Counted from the first letter of the stretch, positions 40,968 to 50,672 are shown. The stretch: 64,000 nucleotides of DNA from DTU032 sp964346175 (GCA_964346175.1 CAYFTG010000003.1:54967-118966), one strand, 5' to 3'. Made by a program: numbers and translations. Notes: a model not told the origin generated them from the letters alone.

Positions 40968-42329
40968 TTGTCCACTTATTATCTTTTAAGTTTAGGCTGC
41001 CCGAAGAATGAGGTTGATGCCGAGTCGATGGCTGCCATATTACAAGAAGCCGGCTATCGTGGGACTAGTCAAGTTGAAGAGGCAGAAATCCTGATTGTTA
41101 ATACCTGTGGTTTCCTGGAAGCAGCTGTAGCAGAGGCCATTCAAGCTATCTTAGATCTGGCCGAGTATAAGGAAGATCCGGTGGCCAAAGCTCGCTTTCT
41201 GATCGTATGCGGCTGCATGTCGCAACGCTATAAAGCTGAAGTTCTAACTTCAATGCCGGAGATTGATGCAGTTTTGGGAACAGCACAATACGGTGACATC
41301 GCCGATGTTGTCAAACGTTTGGAACGAGGGGAAGACCTCAGGGGTGTCCTGCCGGGCAAGCCAGGTAGTCTCAGCCATCTACGTGAAGACAGGGTTCCTG
41401 CCAACGGCAAGCAATCCTACGCTTATTTGAAAATTGCTGAAGGTTGCAGTAATGCCTGTAGCTATTGCAAAATTCCTTCTTTACGCGGAGCTTTACACTC
41501 ACGTCCTTTAGCTTCAATTATCAGGGAAGCCAAACAACTGCTGGCGCAAGGCAAGAAAGAATTAATTTTGATTGCTCAAGATACGACTCGCTATGGCAGT
41601 GATCTGGATGAGGAGGTCAACCTCGCTATCTTGATTCAAGAATTATGTGATCAAGTAGAAGGTATTGAGCAGATCAGAATTATGTACGCCTACGCTGATG
41701 CCATCACGGATGAACTGATAGATACTATGGCAAGGAACGATCAAGTCTGTAAATATCTGGACATACCTATCCAACACGCCTCTAATAAGATACTGAAAAG
41801 TATGCGTCGGCATGAATCAGCCGAACTGATTGCTGAACGTATTAAGAAATTGCGTAAGGCCATGCCGGAGATAGTTCTGCGCAGCACAGTCATGCTGGGC
41901 TTTCCGGGCGAAAGCGAGGAAGATTTTCAACTACTCCTTGATTTCATCGAAGAAATTCAGTTTGATCGACTCGGCAGCTTCGTGTTTTCACCTGAGGACG
42001 GAACGCCGGCAGCTCGCATGTCGGAGCAGGTTGATCCGGACACTGCAGCCGAGCGTTATCAGCGTTTAATGGAAGCTCAGGAAAAGATTTCTTTGTCCAA
42101 AAACAAGGAGCGTATCGGTAACAAGCTCATGGTTCGTTTGGATGATATAGACGATGGTGGTATACTTTTCAGAGCAAGAAGTTTCGGGGAAGCTCCGGAT
42201 ATTGATCCAGTAATTCATATAGCTTCAACTATGCCCGACCTTGCTGTCGGCAGCTGGTCTCCAGCTAGAATCGTTGATGCCGAGGCTTTTGATCTATGGG
42301 GGGTTACGCTAGATGAATGTTCCGAATAG
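40968..42329 (+). CDS. rimO: Ribosomal protein S12 methylthiotransferase RimO
   Basis: RimO is a radical SAM enzyme with two 4Fe-4S clusters that adds a methylthio group to an aspartate of ribosomal protein S12. The N-terminal domain has cysteines in LGCPKNEVDAE, NTCGFLEAA and VCGCMSQR; the radical SAM motif is in GCSNACSYCKIP (about residues 156-167); a TRAM domain is at the C-terminus. TTG 40968 fits the expected beginning MSTYYLLSLGCPKN and has GGAGG 12 bases upstream. pgsA overlaps its 3' end by 17 bases. Confidence 0.93.
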   Translation: MSTYYLLSLGCPKNEVDAESMAAILQEAGYRGTSQVEEAEILIVNTCGFLEAAVAEAIQAILDLAEYKEDPVAKARFLIVCGCMSQRYKAEVLTSMPEIDAVLGTAQYGDIADVVKRLERGEDLRGVLPGKPGSLSHLREDRVPANGKQSYAYLKIAEGCSNACSYCKIPSLRGALHSRPLASIIREAKQLLAQGKKELILIAQDTTRYGSDLDEEVNLAILIQELCDQVEGIEQIRIMYAYADAITDELIDTMARNDQVCKYLDIPIQHASNKILKSMRRHESAELIAERIKKLRKAMPEIVLRSTVMLGFPGESEEDFQLLLDFIEEIQFDRLGSFVFSPEDGTPAARMSEQVDPDTAAERYQRLMEAQEKISLSKNKERIGNKLMVRLDDIDDGGILFRARSFGEAPDIDPVIHIASTMPDLAVGSWSPARIVDAEAFDLWGVTLDECSE

Positions 42330-42924
42330 ACTGACTTTACTTAGAATTTTACTGGTGCCGGATTTTCTACTCTTTATGGTACCGATTTTCGGGGACGGAA
42401 CTTTTACACAGTTTGTTCTCTCCAATGGCGGCAGAGTAATAGCCACTTTTATCTTTATTATTGCTTCGCTGACGGATCTTCTCGACGGTTTATTAGCCAG
42501 ACGCATGCAACTCGTCAGCAATTTTGGCAAATTCCTTGATCCTATCGCAGACAAGCTATTAGTGATTGCCGGCTTTGCAGCCTTTGTCGAATTAGGACGC
42601 ATTTCTTCTTTTGTCTTGATCATAATTGTAGCTCGTGAATTTTTGGTCACAGGTATTCGGCTTTTAGCAGTTGAAAGAGGCGTTGTTATTGCAGCCAGCT
42701 GGTTTGGTAAGATTAAGGCAGTAGTCCAAATGCTGACTTTGATTTTCCTTTTGATCGAACCCCTTATTATCAATGCAAGCTATAGCACGGCTACCTTTAG
42801 TGCGGGCTACGTAATTTTTGTTAATATTATGATAGTGCTCACTTTGGTACTTACGATCTTGTCAGGACTTGATTACTGGTATAAGAACCGCATCTTGTTG
42901 CGTGATCTGACAGATCAAATTTAA
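42313..42924 (+). CDS. pgsA: CDP-diacylglycerol-glycerol-3-phosphate phosphatidyltransferase
   Basis: PgsA makes phosphatidylglycerol phosphate from CDP-diacylglycerol and glycerol 3-phosphate at the membrane. The 203-residue protein begins MNVPNRLTLLRILLVP and carries the CDP-alcohol phosphotransferase motif, DG-x2-AR-x8-G-x3-D-x3-D, as DGLLAR, then GKFLDPIAD (about residues 58-80). Four or more membrane helices follow. The start lies inside rimO with a G-rich SD. Confidence 0.93.
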   Translation: MNVPNRLTLLRILLVPDFLLFMVPIFGDGTFTQFVLSNGGRVIATFIFIIASLTDLLDGLLARRMQLVSNFGKFLDPIADKLLVIAGFAAFVELGRISSFVLIIIVAREFLVTGIRLLAVERGVVIAASWFGKIKAVVQMLTLIFLLIEPLIINASYSTATFSAGYVIFVNIMIVLTLVLTILSGLDYWYKNRILLRDLTDQI

Positions 42925-42980
42925 TGATTTAATTAAGACGTAAATTGTCTAAGCTGACAAACAATAAATGGAGGATGGTT

Positions 42981-43220
42981 ATGGATAAGAAAGAAATCTT
43001 TGAACGCGTACAAGGACTCCTGGCTGAACAGTTGAGTATTGAAGAAGAGACCGTTGAGATGTCTTCGAATTTTGTGGATGATCTTAATGCCGACTCCCTG
43101 GATATCGTTGAATTGATCATGACATTAGAGCAGGAATTCAATCTTACTATCCCGGATGAAGAAGCAGAACGAATCCGTACAGTCGAAGATGCTGTTGATT
43201 TCATTGCGAGATCTTTCTAA
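42981..43220 (+). CDS. acpP: Acyl carrier protein
   Basis: Carries growing acyl chains in fatty-acid synthesis on a phosphopantetheine arm attached to the serine of DSL. The 79-residue protein has NADSLDIVELIM with that serine at about residue 37, and it is acidic and helical as expected. ATG 42981 follows GGAGG by six bases; an earlier in-frame start at 42945 would give an atypical N-terminus. In B. subtilis acpP also precedes rnc and smc. Confidence 0.94.
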   Translation: MDKKEIFERVQGLLAEQLSIEEETVEMSSNFVDDLNADSLDIVELIMTLEQEFNLTIPDEEAERIRTVEDAVDFIARSF

Positions 43221-43246
43221 AGTACAGACTCTCGCTTATGGAAATT

Positions 43247-43274
43247 AGACCCTGTTGATGCAGGGTCTTTTTTC
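43247..43274 (+). terminator. Intrinsic terminator of acpP
   Basis: AGACCCTG, loop of six, CAGGGTCT, then TTTTTT; 26 bases after the stop. It separates acpP from rnc. Confidence 0.88.
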
Positions 43275-43292
43275 AGAATTTTGTTTTTTAAG

Positions 43293-43988
43293 ATGATATA
43301 CAAAATGCTGCAGGAAAAACTAAATTATTTTTTTCAAGACGAGAAGCTGCTCTTGGAGGCTCTGACGCACTCATCCTATGCTTATGAGCATCAGGAAGTT
43401 AAAGCTCATAACGAACGCTTGGAGTTTCTCGGTGATGCTGTCTTGCAGCTGCTGATCAGTGCAGCTCTTTTTGAGCGCGAAGATCTTAGCGAAGGTTCTA
43501 TGACCAAGTTGCGAGCAAGGGTTGTTTGCGAACCAACTTTAGCACGGCTGGCTCGTCAACTCGATCTTCAGTCGTATTTGCGACTCGGACACGGTGAAAG
43601 CCTGACCGGGGGTGCAGAGAATGACTCTAATCTGGCTAATGCTATGGAGGCAGTTTTAGGCGCGATCTTCGTAGATGGCGGCTATGATGCCGGCCTCAAG
43701 GTTGCGACACCACTTTTTCAGCCATATATTGATCTGGCGATTGAGGGCAAACTAATATATGATCACAAGAGTCATCTTCTGGAGACTGCGCATAAAGAAG
43801 GTTACACTGTGCATTTCGAAATAGTTGATCAAAGCGGGCCTGATCATGACAGGCGCTTTACCGCAGCCCTGTATATTGATGGAGAACAAGTGGCAAGAGC
43901 AACAGCTAGAACTAAGAAGGAAGCTGAACAAGGCGCTGCTGCCGCTTATTTGGGGCAGAACAGAAGTGACAAATCAAGTAAGGAATAG
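43293..43988 (+). CDS. rnc: Ribonuclease III
   Basis: RNase III cuts double-stranded RNA in rRNA precursors and structured mRNAs. The N-terminal catalytic domain carries the signature ERLEFLGDAVL (about residues 46-56) and AMEAVLGAIFVDGGY; a double-stranded RNA-binding domain follows (about 160-225). The start is uncertain: ATG 43293 and ATG 43305 both fit and neither has an SD. A TAAGAT at 43289-43294 would put transcription start just ahead of 43305. Stop and smc start are seven bases apart. Confidence 0.93.
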   Translation: MIYKMLQEKLNYFFQDEKLLLEALTHSSYAYEHQEVKAHNERLEFLGDAVLQLLISAALFEREDLSEGSMTKLRARVVCEPTLARLARQLDLQSYLRLGHGESLTGGAENDSNLANAMEAVLGAIFVDGGYDAGLKVATPLFQPYIDLAIEGKLIYDHKSHLLETAHKEGYTVHFEIVDQSGPDHDRRFTAALYIDGEQVARATARTKKEAEQGAAAAYLGQNRSDKSSKE

Positions 43989-43994
43989 GATAAA

Positions 43995-46900
43995 GTGCTC
44001 TTATCGTTAGAAATACTTGGATTTAAATCTTTTCCCGAAGGAACACGGATAGAATTTGATACCGGCATCACAGCTATTGTGGGACCGAACGGCAGTGGTA
44101 AATCTAATATTACCGATGCTATCCGCTGGGGTCTAAGCGAACAAAGCGCAAAGATTCTTCGCGGTCAGCGTATGACTGATATGATTTTTAGCGGTACTGC
44201 TCAAAGGCGTCCTATGAGCTACGCTGAAGTCATTCTGACCTTCGACAATAGCTCTAAAATATTTGACATTGATCTTGATACAGTTTGCGTATCCAGGCGC
44301 TATCATCGCTCCGGTGAAAGCGAATATTTCATTAACAAGAGTCCATGCAGACTCAAGGATATTAATCACTTGCTGGTTGACACCGGTATCGGCTTGGATG
44401 GTTATTCCCTTATTGGCCAAGGCAAAATCGATGAGATTCTGAATGAAAGATCCGATGACAGGCGACTTATCTTTGATGAAGCGTCGGGGATCGTGCAATA
44501 TAAATCTCGTAAGGCAGAATCAGAGAGGCGTTTAGAGCGGGCTAATCAGAATCTGCTGCGCGTGGACGACATTCTGGAAGAACTGCGCCGTCAAGCAGGT
44601 CCTTTAAAGCAACAAGCCGAGGACGCCAAGCGCTACAGTGATTTGCATGATAGATTTTGCCAATTAGATATAAGTCTTTCTTGGCAACAGATTCAAGATT
44701 ACGAAAAGCAAGCTCAGGCAGCTGAAGAAAATCAAAGTATAGCTGCTCTGGACCTGATTGATGCCCAAGCAGCGCTTGCGGCAATAAATAAGCAGAACGA
44801 CAGACTCGATGAAGAAATCTCTGAGCTCGAGCTTAGTGTCGAAAAGCAAAGGAAAGCGCATAATCAACTTTCCGTCAATCTGGCAGATATTACCGGCTCC
44901 ATAGCGCTGTCGCGCGAAAAGGAATCTTCGGCTGTGGAACGTCTGCAGCAACTTGAAGCCGAGAAGATTCGTTTAGAGGAGCAGATTTCTATTCTCGTCA
45001 ATACGGTCTCAGATCGCCAAGAGCGCCATGAGCAACTGCAACGCCAAGCTCGGATCTATGAAGAACGTCTCCTGGAAGCGAAGGAAGCCCTGGCAGAAGC
45101 CACGAGCGGTCTCAGCAAAAGCGAAAATGAAACTGATAATCTGCGCCAAAGCAGAGAAGAACTTAAGGACAAGCTCTTTCAGCTGAATAGCGAGGTGCAA
45201 AGCGCCAAAGCGGAACATAGCCTGTTGAAGAAGCAATTAAATGCGAATAGCGGAGAGCTGGCAGCTGATCAGTCGGATCTCAACCGTGCCACTTTTGCCT
45301 TAGAAGAAGCTTCACATAAATTGGAAGAAGTGCAAGCTGAATTTTCTCAGGCTGAGCAAGCGGCAGCAGCGGCCAAACAACACAGGATCGCAGCTGAAGC
45401 AAAATTGGAGCAGATAGAACAAGAGATCAATAATCTAAAAAATGCTGAACGCCAGTGCAGCTACGAGATAGATACACTGAGTCGTCTGGAACAGAGTTTT
45501 GAAGGTTATCAAAAACCGGTCAAAGACCTCATGCAGGCGATCTCCGGCAAGGAAGAACTGCAAAAGAACGTCGTCGGCCCACTGGGCTCACTACTTTCGA
45601 TTCCTGACGATCTGGCAGTAGCCATAGATGTTGCGTTAGGGGCAATGGTACACAATATCGTCTGTAAAGATGAGGAGACGGCCAAGACTCTGATCGAGTT
45701 TTTGCGAGAGCATAAATTGGGGCGGGTAACCTTTTTGCCGCAGACAGCACTCAAGCAAAACAGAATCGACCAGCGCAGCTTGAATTCGCTGGCTCAAGAA
45801 AAGGGCTTTGTCGGCCTCGCCTCCGATTTGATTGCTATTCAAGCGGGTCTGGAAAGCGTTCTGGATTATGCACTGGGCCGCGTTTTGATCGCGGATACCC
45901 TAGATGATGCCATCAGGATTGCACGCAAGACCAATCGCAAATTCCGCATCGTCAGCCGCAGTGGCGATATTATGTATCCCGGCGGTTCTATGAGCGGTGG
46001 TTCCATTAACAAGAAGCAGAGCGGCTTGGTCGGCCGACCGGCTCGAATCAAAGCCTTAAGGCAGGAAGGCATAGAGCTCGCCAAGCAAAGTGAACACTTG
46101 CAATCAGATTTCAATAGGGCTCTGGACCAGCTTCATCTGGCAGCTGCCGGTGAAGAAGATAGCTTAAACAGTTTAAGCCAGCTACGATCTGCCCAGGCAA
46201 CGAGTGAGCTTGATTATAAGAGTGCTGAACTTAATTTGAATAACCTGAAATCTTCAGTGCAGAAGAAGAAATTGGCTATCGAGAGAAGCAGGGAGCAAAT
46301 TGAAGGCTGTCAGGTGGTTTACCAAGATGCTGAGCAAAAGGCTGTTGCGTTGAGGGAAGAGATAGCGGAATTGGATGAAAAAATTTCTCTAGCTGACACA
46401 GAGAATCGCAGTGCGACAGAGAAACGCGAACTTTTGCGCGATGATGTCACACATTTAGAAATATCGCTGCAGTCTATGCAAGAAACTTTGCAGGAAGTAA
46501 GTAGCAGTATGCAGCGCTCGGATGAAGAGGAAGCGAAGCATAAGCAAAGATTGCTAGAAATTGATGCTGATCTAAAGTCTTATCGCCGGAGAATTGAAAT
46601 CGAGCAAGAAAATGTTCTTCAGAATCGAGCCAAACGTGAGAACGTTGAGCTAGAACTGAAAGAGCTGGAACAATCGCTGCAGATTTCTTCGCAGAATCAG
46701 CTTTCCTTGCAGCAAGAGAAGCGTGAGCTCTATCAGAAGCTGCAAAACAAGAGCGAACAGCTAGGAGTTTTGCGTAGCGAAAGTGATAAGCAGGAAGCTG
46801 CGAAGTTACGCATCAGCGAACAGCGGGACGACCTCTTGAACCGCATTTGGGAGACGTATAATCTGACTCTGCATGAGATCGAGGAGCGAACCGTTCAAAT

Positions 46901-47567
46901 TGACTCGCCAACCCAAGCCAAACGAGAGCGCAACAAGATCAAGAATGAACTTGATCAGATGGGTGCTATTAATCACAACGCCCTGAGAGATTATGAGGCT
47001 CTCAGGCAGAGACTTGAAAATAGCGAAACCCAGCGTGAAGATATCGAACAGGCACGCAGCGAATTGAAGGATGTCATTTCAAGCCTGGAACATGCTATGA
47101 GAGAACGTTTTATGGAAACCTTCCATCGCATCAATCAGAATTTTTCCCAGGTTTTTTCGGATCTTTTCAATGGTGGTATTGCTCAACTTAGCCTCTCGGA
47201 AACAGATGATGTTCTAGATGCTGACATCGAAATCCGGGCACAGCCTCCGGGCAAAAAGCTCTCGCGCCTTTCATTATTGTCCGGCGGCGAGCGTTGCCTG
47301 ACTGCAATAGCGCTTATTTTCGCTATACTGCAGCTGAAACCGACTCCTTTCGTTGTATTCGATGAGATTGAGTCATCCTTGGATGATGTAAACGGTCAGC
47401 GTTTTGCAAATTATATTAAGAATTATGCGGATGAAATGCAGTTCATTGTGGTAACTCACCGCAAGCCCACAATGGAAGCTGCGGATCGCATCTACGGCGT
47501 CACCATGCAAGAGAGAGGCATCTCTCGCATTTTATCCATGAAATTATCAGGTGTTAATCAGGAGTAA
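43995..47567 (+). CDS. smc: Chromosome partition protein SMC
   Basis: SMC, with ScpA and ScpB, organises and segregates the chromosome. The 1190-residue protein has Walker A GPNGSGKS (residues 30-37), two long coiled coils, a hinge around residues 520-660 (GPLGSLLSIPDDLAVAID), and a C-terminal head with signature SLLSGGERCLTAIAL and Walker B FVVFDEIESSLDD. GTG start behind AGGAATAGGA. rnc-smc-ftsY is the standard Bacillota order. Confidence 0.96.
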   Translation: MLLSLEILGFKSFPEGTRIEFDTGITAIVGPNGSGKSNITDAIRWGLSEQSAKILRGQRMTDMIFSGTAQRRPMSYAEVILTFDNSSKIFDIDLDTVCVSRRYHRSGESEYFINKSPCRLKDINHLLVDTGIGLDGYSLIGQGKIDEILNERSDDRRLIFDEASGIVQYKSRKAESERRLERANQNLLRVDDILEELRRQAGPLKQQAEDAKRYSDLHDRFCQLDISLSWQQIQDYEKQAQAAEENQSIAALDLIDAQAALAAINKQNDRLDEEISELELSVEKQRKAHNQLSVNLADITGSIALSREKESSAVERLQQLEAEKIRLEEQISILVNTVSDRQERHEQLQRQARIYEERLLEAKEALAEATSGLSKSENETDNLRQSREELKDKLFQLNSEVQSAKAEHSLLKKQLNANSGELAADQSDLNRATFALEEASHKLEEVQAEFSQAEQAAAAAKQHRIAAEAKLEQIEQEINNLKNAERQCSYEIDTLSRLEQSFEGYQKPVKDLMQAISGKEELQKNVVGPLGSLLSIPDDLAVAIDVALGAMVHNIVCKDEETAKTLIEFLREHKLGRVTFLPQTALKQNRIDQRSLNSLAQEKGFVGLASDLIAIQAGLESVLDYALGRVLIADTLDDAIRIARKTNRKFRIVSRSGDIMYPGGSMSGGSINKKQSGLVGRPARIKALRQEGIELAKQSEHLQSDFNRALDQLHLAAAGEEDSLNSLSQLRSAQATSELDYKSAELNLNNLKSSVQKKKLAIERSREQIEGCQVVYQDAEQKAVALREEIAELDEKISLADTENRSATEKRELLRDDVTHLEISLQSMQETLQEVSSSMQRSDEEEAKHKQRLLEIDADLKSYRRRIEIEQENVLQNRAKRENVELELKELEQSLQISSQNQLSLQQEKRELYQKLQNKSEQLGVLRSESDKQEAAKLRISEQRDDLLNRIWETYNLTLHEIEERTVQIDSPTQAKRERNKIKNELDQMGAINHNALRDYEALRQRLENSETQREDIEQARSELKDVISSLEHAMRERFMETFHRINQNFSQVFSDLFNGGIAQLSLSETDDVLDADIEIRAQPPGKKLSRLSLLSGGERCLTAIALIFAILQLKPTPFVVFDEIESSLDDVNGQRFANYIKNYADEMQFIVVTHRKPTMEAADRIYGVTMQERGISRILSMKLSGVNQE

Positions 47568-47570
47568 TTA

Positions 47571-48482
47571 ATGGCAATTTTTGATAAATTTAAAAGAGGA
47601 CTTTCTAAAACCAGAGATTTCCTCACTAATCAGATTAATCGCGTAGCTGCTGAATTCGGAAGTTTTGACGAAGACATGCTGGACGAGTTGGAAATGACTC
47701 TGGTTGCGGCTGACTGTGGGCTGCCTGCGGCGATGGAGGCTGTAGAAAGCATACGAGAACATATCCGTAAAACCGGCGATGCAAGTCGCGAAACAGTCAT
47801 CAGGGTGTTGCGTGAGAAACTTCTGTCAATTATGGATGAGAAAAAACTCGAAGTCAGGGCGGGTGAGCTGAATATCTTTCTGATGGTTGGCGTTAACGGC
47901 ACCGGCAAAACAACAACAGCAGCCAAATTAGCCCATCGCTATAAGGATGAAGGGCATAGGGTGATGATGGCCGCTGCCGACACTTTCCGCGCAGCAGCTA
48001 TTGAGCAGCTCAAAGAGTGGGGCAGCCGCACCGACACGCCTGTCATCTCACATGAAACGGGTTCCGATCCGGCTGCCGTTGTCTACGACGCCATACAGTC
48101 GGCCAAAGCTCGTAAAGCAGGTCTTTTAATAGTAGATACTGCCGGGCGCCTGCACACCAAAAAGAATTTAATGGATGAGCTGGCCAAGATCAAACGCGTT
48201 ATACAACGCGAAGCTCCTGATGCCTTAGTCGAGACTTTGCTGGTACTTGATGCAACGACGGGACAAAACGCTATTGTCCAGGCGCGTTCCTTCAACGAAG
48301 CCATCGATGTCAGCGGTCTGGTTATAACTAAGCTGGACGGTAATGCCAAAGGCGGAGTAGCCGTCGCAGTCGTCAGGGAAACGGGCTTACCCTTGGCTCT
48401 GGCCGGTCTGGGCGAACAGTTGGACGATCTGCAGGACTTCGACAAGCAGCTCTTTGTCGATGCTCTCTTACCTCCGGCTTAA
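47571..48482 (+). CDS. ftsY: Signal recognition particle receptor FtsY
   Basis: FtsY is the membrane-associated receptor GTPase for the signal recognition particle. The 303-residue protein is an NG domain without the long acidic A domain of enterobacteria, which is normal for Gram-positives. G1 GVNGTGKTTT is at about residues 104-113, then DTFRAAAIEQL, DTAGR and TKLDGNAKGG. SD AGGAG precedes the ATG, three bases after the smc stop. Its partners ylxM and ffh follow. Confidence 0.95.
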   Translation: MAIFDKFKRGLSKTRDFLTNQINRVAAEFGSFDEDMLDELEMTLVAADCGLPAAMEAVESIREHIRKTGDASRETVIRVLREKLLSIMDEKKLEVRAGELNIFLMVGVNGTGKTTTAAKLAHRYKDEGHRVMMAAADTFRAAAIEQLKEWGSRTDTPVISHETGSDPAAVVYDAIQSAKARKAGLLIVDTAGRLHTKKNLMDELAKIKRVIQREAPDALVETLLVLDATTGQNAIVQARSFNEAIDVSGLVITKLDGNAKGGVAVAVVRETGLPLALAGLGEQLDDLQDFDKQLFVDALLPPA

Positions 48483-48483
48483 C

Positions 48484-48527
48484 CTGTCAACTATTTTGCT
48501 TGACAGATAAATATTTCATGTTAAAAT
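48484..48527 (+). promoter_or_regulatory. ylxM-ffh promoter with inverted repeat over the -35
   Basis: TTGACA (48500-48505), 16 bases, TAAAAT (48522-48527) preceded by TGT as an extended -10. The expected start of transcription is at about 48534-48535, the GTG of ylxM. CTGTCAA (48484-48490) and TTGACAG (48500-48506) form a perfect 7-bp inverted repeat spanning the -35, which could be an operator or a weak ftsY terminator. Confidence 0.7.
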
Positions 48528-48534
48528 TTAGCTT

Positions 48535-48903
48535 GTGGAGATTAAGACACAAGAAAATTACTCACATACCGATGTCTGTTTACTGCTGGATTTTTATAGT
48601 GGGATTTTGACCGAGCGCCAAAGGGAGCTCCTGAGCCTTTACTATAATGACGACTGGTCTCTCTCGGAAATAGCCGAGACGGACGGCGCTTCCAGACAGG
48701 CAGTCCATTCAGTGATCCGCCGCGGCGTAGAACGTCTGCAGGAAATTGAAGACAGCCTCGCCTTAGTGGAACAGCATCGGGAATTAAATCATCTTTTAGC
48801 AAAGATTAAACAAATAGTCAAAGACGATGAGCAAGCTGATTTGAAGGCATTGCTTGAGCGTTTCGATCGTTGCTTAAACCGAGCACAAGAAGGAGATTCA
48901 TAA
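48535..48903 (+). CDS. ylxM: YlxM/p13-like helix-turn-helix protein
   Basis: YlxM is a small helical protein encoded before ffh in Firmicutes and reported to stimulate the signal recognition particle GTPase in streptococci. The 122-residue protein has the family start LLLDFYSGILTERQRELL and a sigma-70-region-4-like helix-turn-helix (SLSEIAETDGASRQAVH, about residues 41-57). GTG 48535 is the only start that includes the conserved N-terminus, has no SD, and coincides with the expected transcription start. ffh follows at one base. Confidence 0.88.
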   Translation: MEIKTQENYSHTDVCLLLDFYSGILTERQRELLSLYYNDDWSLSEIAETDGASRQAVHSVIRRGVERLQEIEDSLALVEQHRELNHLLAKIKQIVKDDEQADLKALLERFDRCLNRAQEGDS

Positions 48904-48904
48904 G

Positions 48905-50257
48905 ATGGCCGTCCTTGAAGGATTGACCCAGCGGCTAGCCGCTATTACCGATAAGATGCGCGGCAAAAGCCGTGTTAGCGAAAAAGACATTAAAGAGATG
49001 ATGCGTGAAATCCGCCTGGCTCTCTTGGAGGCAGACGTCCACTATGGTGTGGTTAAGGAACTCACGGATTATATAAACGAAAAAGCCAAGGGTGTTGAAG
49101 TTATGAAGTCACTCACACCCGGACAACAAGTTGTCAAAATCGTGCATGAAGCCTTGCTGGAAGTTTTGGGCGAAGAAGAAAAGCTCGCCGTGTCTCCTAG
49201 CGGTTTCACTGTCTTCATGCTTTACGGCCTGCAAGGTGCCGGCAAAACGACCACAGCGGCTAAATTAGCCCTTCATTTACGTCAAAAGGGAAAGAAGCCC
49301 ATGCTCGTATCCGTCGACGTTCATCGGCCTGCAGCGCAGGATCAACTGGCGGTTTTAGCCAAGAGCATTGACATTCCTTACTACATTGATCCCGCAGAAA
49401 AATCCGCTGCAAAAATAGCGAAAGACGGATTGGAGCGGGCCAAGTATTTACTCTGTGACACGCTCATCGTTGATACAGCCGGTCGCATGACCATTGACGA
49501 TGAGATGATGCAGGAACTGCGTGATATCGACAATATTGTTCAGGCAGATGATAGGCTCCTCATTGTCGACGCCATGATCGGTCAAGAAGCAGTAGAAATC
49601 GCACGCCAGTTTGAGGAACAGATCGGATTGGACGGCTTCATCATGACGAAGCTGGACGGTGACGCCCGTGGCGGTGCCGCACTCTCCATCCGCAAAATGA
49701 CCGGCAAGCCGATCAAGATGGTTGGTACGGGTGAACAGCTCGCTGATTTGGAGGCTTTTTATCCGGATCGACTCGCATCTCGTATCCTCGGCATGGGTGA
49801 CGTGCTCTCTTTGATCGAGAAAGCGGAGCAAAGTCTGGATGAGGACAAGGCACAGGAAGCTCTGGATCGTTTGCGGCAAAACCGTTTCACCATGCAGGAC
49901 ATGTTAGAGCAACTGGAGCAGATTCAGAATATGGGTTCGATCAAGGATCTTCTGTCAATGATGCCCGGCGTAGGTTCTAAGGCTGCAAATCTCGATGTCG
50001 ACGAGGAGCAGCTGGTCGCTGTCCGGGCGATCATTCAGTCCATGACCATGGCTGAGCGGGAGAATCCCAAAGTTTTGAATGCAAGCCGTCGCAAGCGCAT
50101 CGCGAGCGGTTCCGGCACTAGCGTTCAAGCCGTCAATCAGGTGGTTCGCCAATACAACGATTCTCTCAAAATGATGAAACAGATGGGAGTCATGGGCGGC
50201 GGCAGACGCGGCAAGCGTAAACGTCCCAAGTTTGATCCCAGCAATATTCAATGGTAG
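48905..50257 (+). CDS. ffh: Signal recognition particle protein Ffh
   Basis: Ffh binds signal sequences and the SRP RNA and targets nascent membrane proteins to FtsY. The 450-residue protein has an N domain, G domain (G1 GLQGAGKTTT at about residues 107-116, DTAGR, TKLDGDARGG) and a C-terminal methionine-rich M domain (about 320-435: MTMAERENPK, KMMKQMGVMGG). SD AAGGAG. The C-terminus is strongly basic. The SRP RNA gene was not seen in this window. Confidence 0.96.
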   Translation: MAVLEGLTQRLAAITDKMRGKSRVSEKDIKEMMREIRLALLEADVHYGVVKELTDYINEKAKGVEVMKSLTPGQQVVKIVHEALLEVLGEEEKLAVSPSGFTVFMLYGLQGAGKTTTAAKLALHLRQKGKKPMLVSVDVHRPAAQDQLAVLAKSIDIPYYIDPAEKSAAKIAKDGLERAKYLLCDTLIVDTAGRMTIDDEMMQELRDIDNIVQADDRLLIVDAMIGQEAVEIARQFEEQIGLDGFIMTKLDGDARGGAALSIRKMTGKPIKMVGTGEQLADLEAFYPDRLASRILGMGDVLSLIEKAEQSLDEDKAQEALDRLRQNRFTMQDMLEQLEQIQNMGSIKDLLSMMPGVGSKAANLDVDEEQLVAVRAIIQSMTMAERENPKVLNASRRKRIASGSGTSVQAVNQVVRQYNDSLKMMKQMGVMGGGRRGKRKRPKFDPSNIQW

Positions 50258-50309
50258 AAGATTCGGCATGAGCCGTTTCAATATATTAAAATTTGTCTAG
50301 GAGGACAAA

Positions 50310-50645
50310 ATGGCAGTTAAAATTAGATTAAAAAGAGTCGGCAAGAAAAAGCAACCTTACTATCGCGTAGTGGTCGCCGACGTTCGCTCTCCTCGTGACG
50401 GTCGCTTTATTGAAGAGATCGGCACCTATAATCCTCATACCCAGCCTTCAACCTTTAAAGTTGATGCCGAGAGAGTAAAGTATTGGCTCGAAACCGGTGC
50501 ACAGCCGACAGAGACCGTGCGCAAACTCTTGCATTACAACAATGTGTTGGAAGGCGGCGAGACTACTGAAGATTTAGCATCAGCAACTTCAGTAGCTATG
50601 GAAGCTCCTGTCGTAGAAAAAAACGCAGTTGAAGAGGAAGCGTAA
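50310..50645 (+). CDS. rpsP: Small ribosomal subunit protein S16
   Basis: S16 is needed for 30S assembly. The 111-residue protein begins AVKIRLKRVGKKKQPYYRVV, contains GTYNPHTQP and VKYWLETGAQPTETV, and ends in an acidic extension of about 25 residues that the core does not need. GGAGGAC SD. It opens the conserved rpsP-khpA-rimM-trmD-rplS operon. Confidence 0.96.
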   Translation: MAVKIRLKRVGKKKQPYYRVVVADVRSPRDGRFIEEIGTYNPHTQPSTFKVDAERVKYWLETGAQPTETVRKLLHYNNVLEGGETTEDLASATSVAMEAPVVEKNAVEEEA

Positions 50646-50672
50646 GTCCTAGCTGATGAAAAGGAGTAAATA

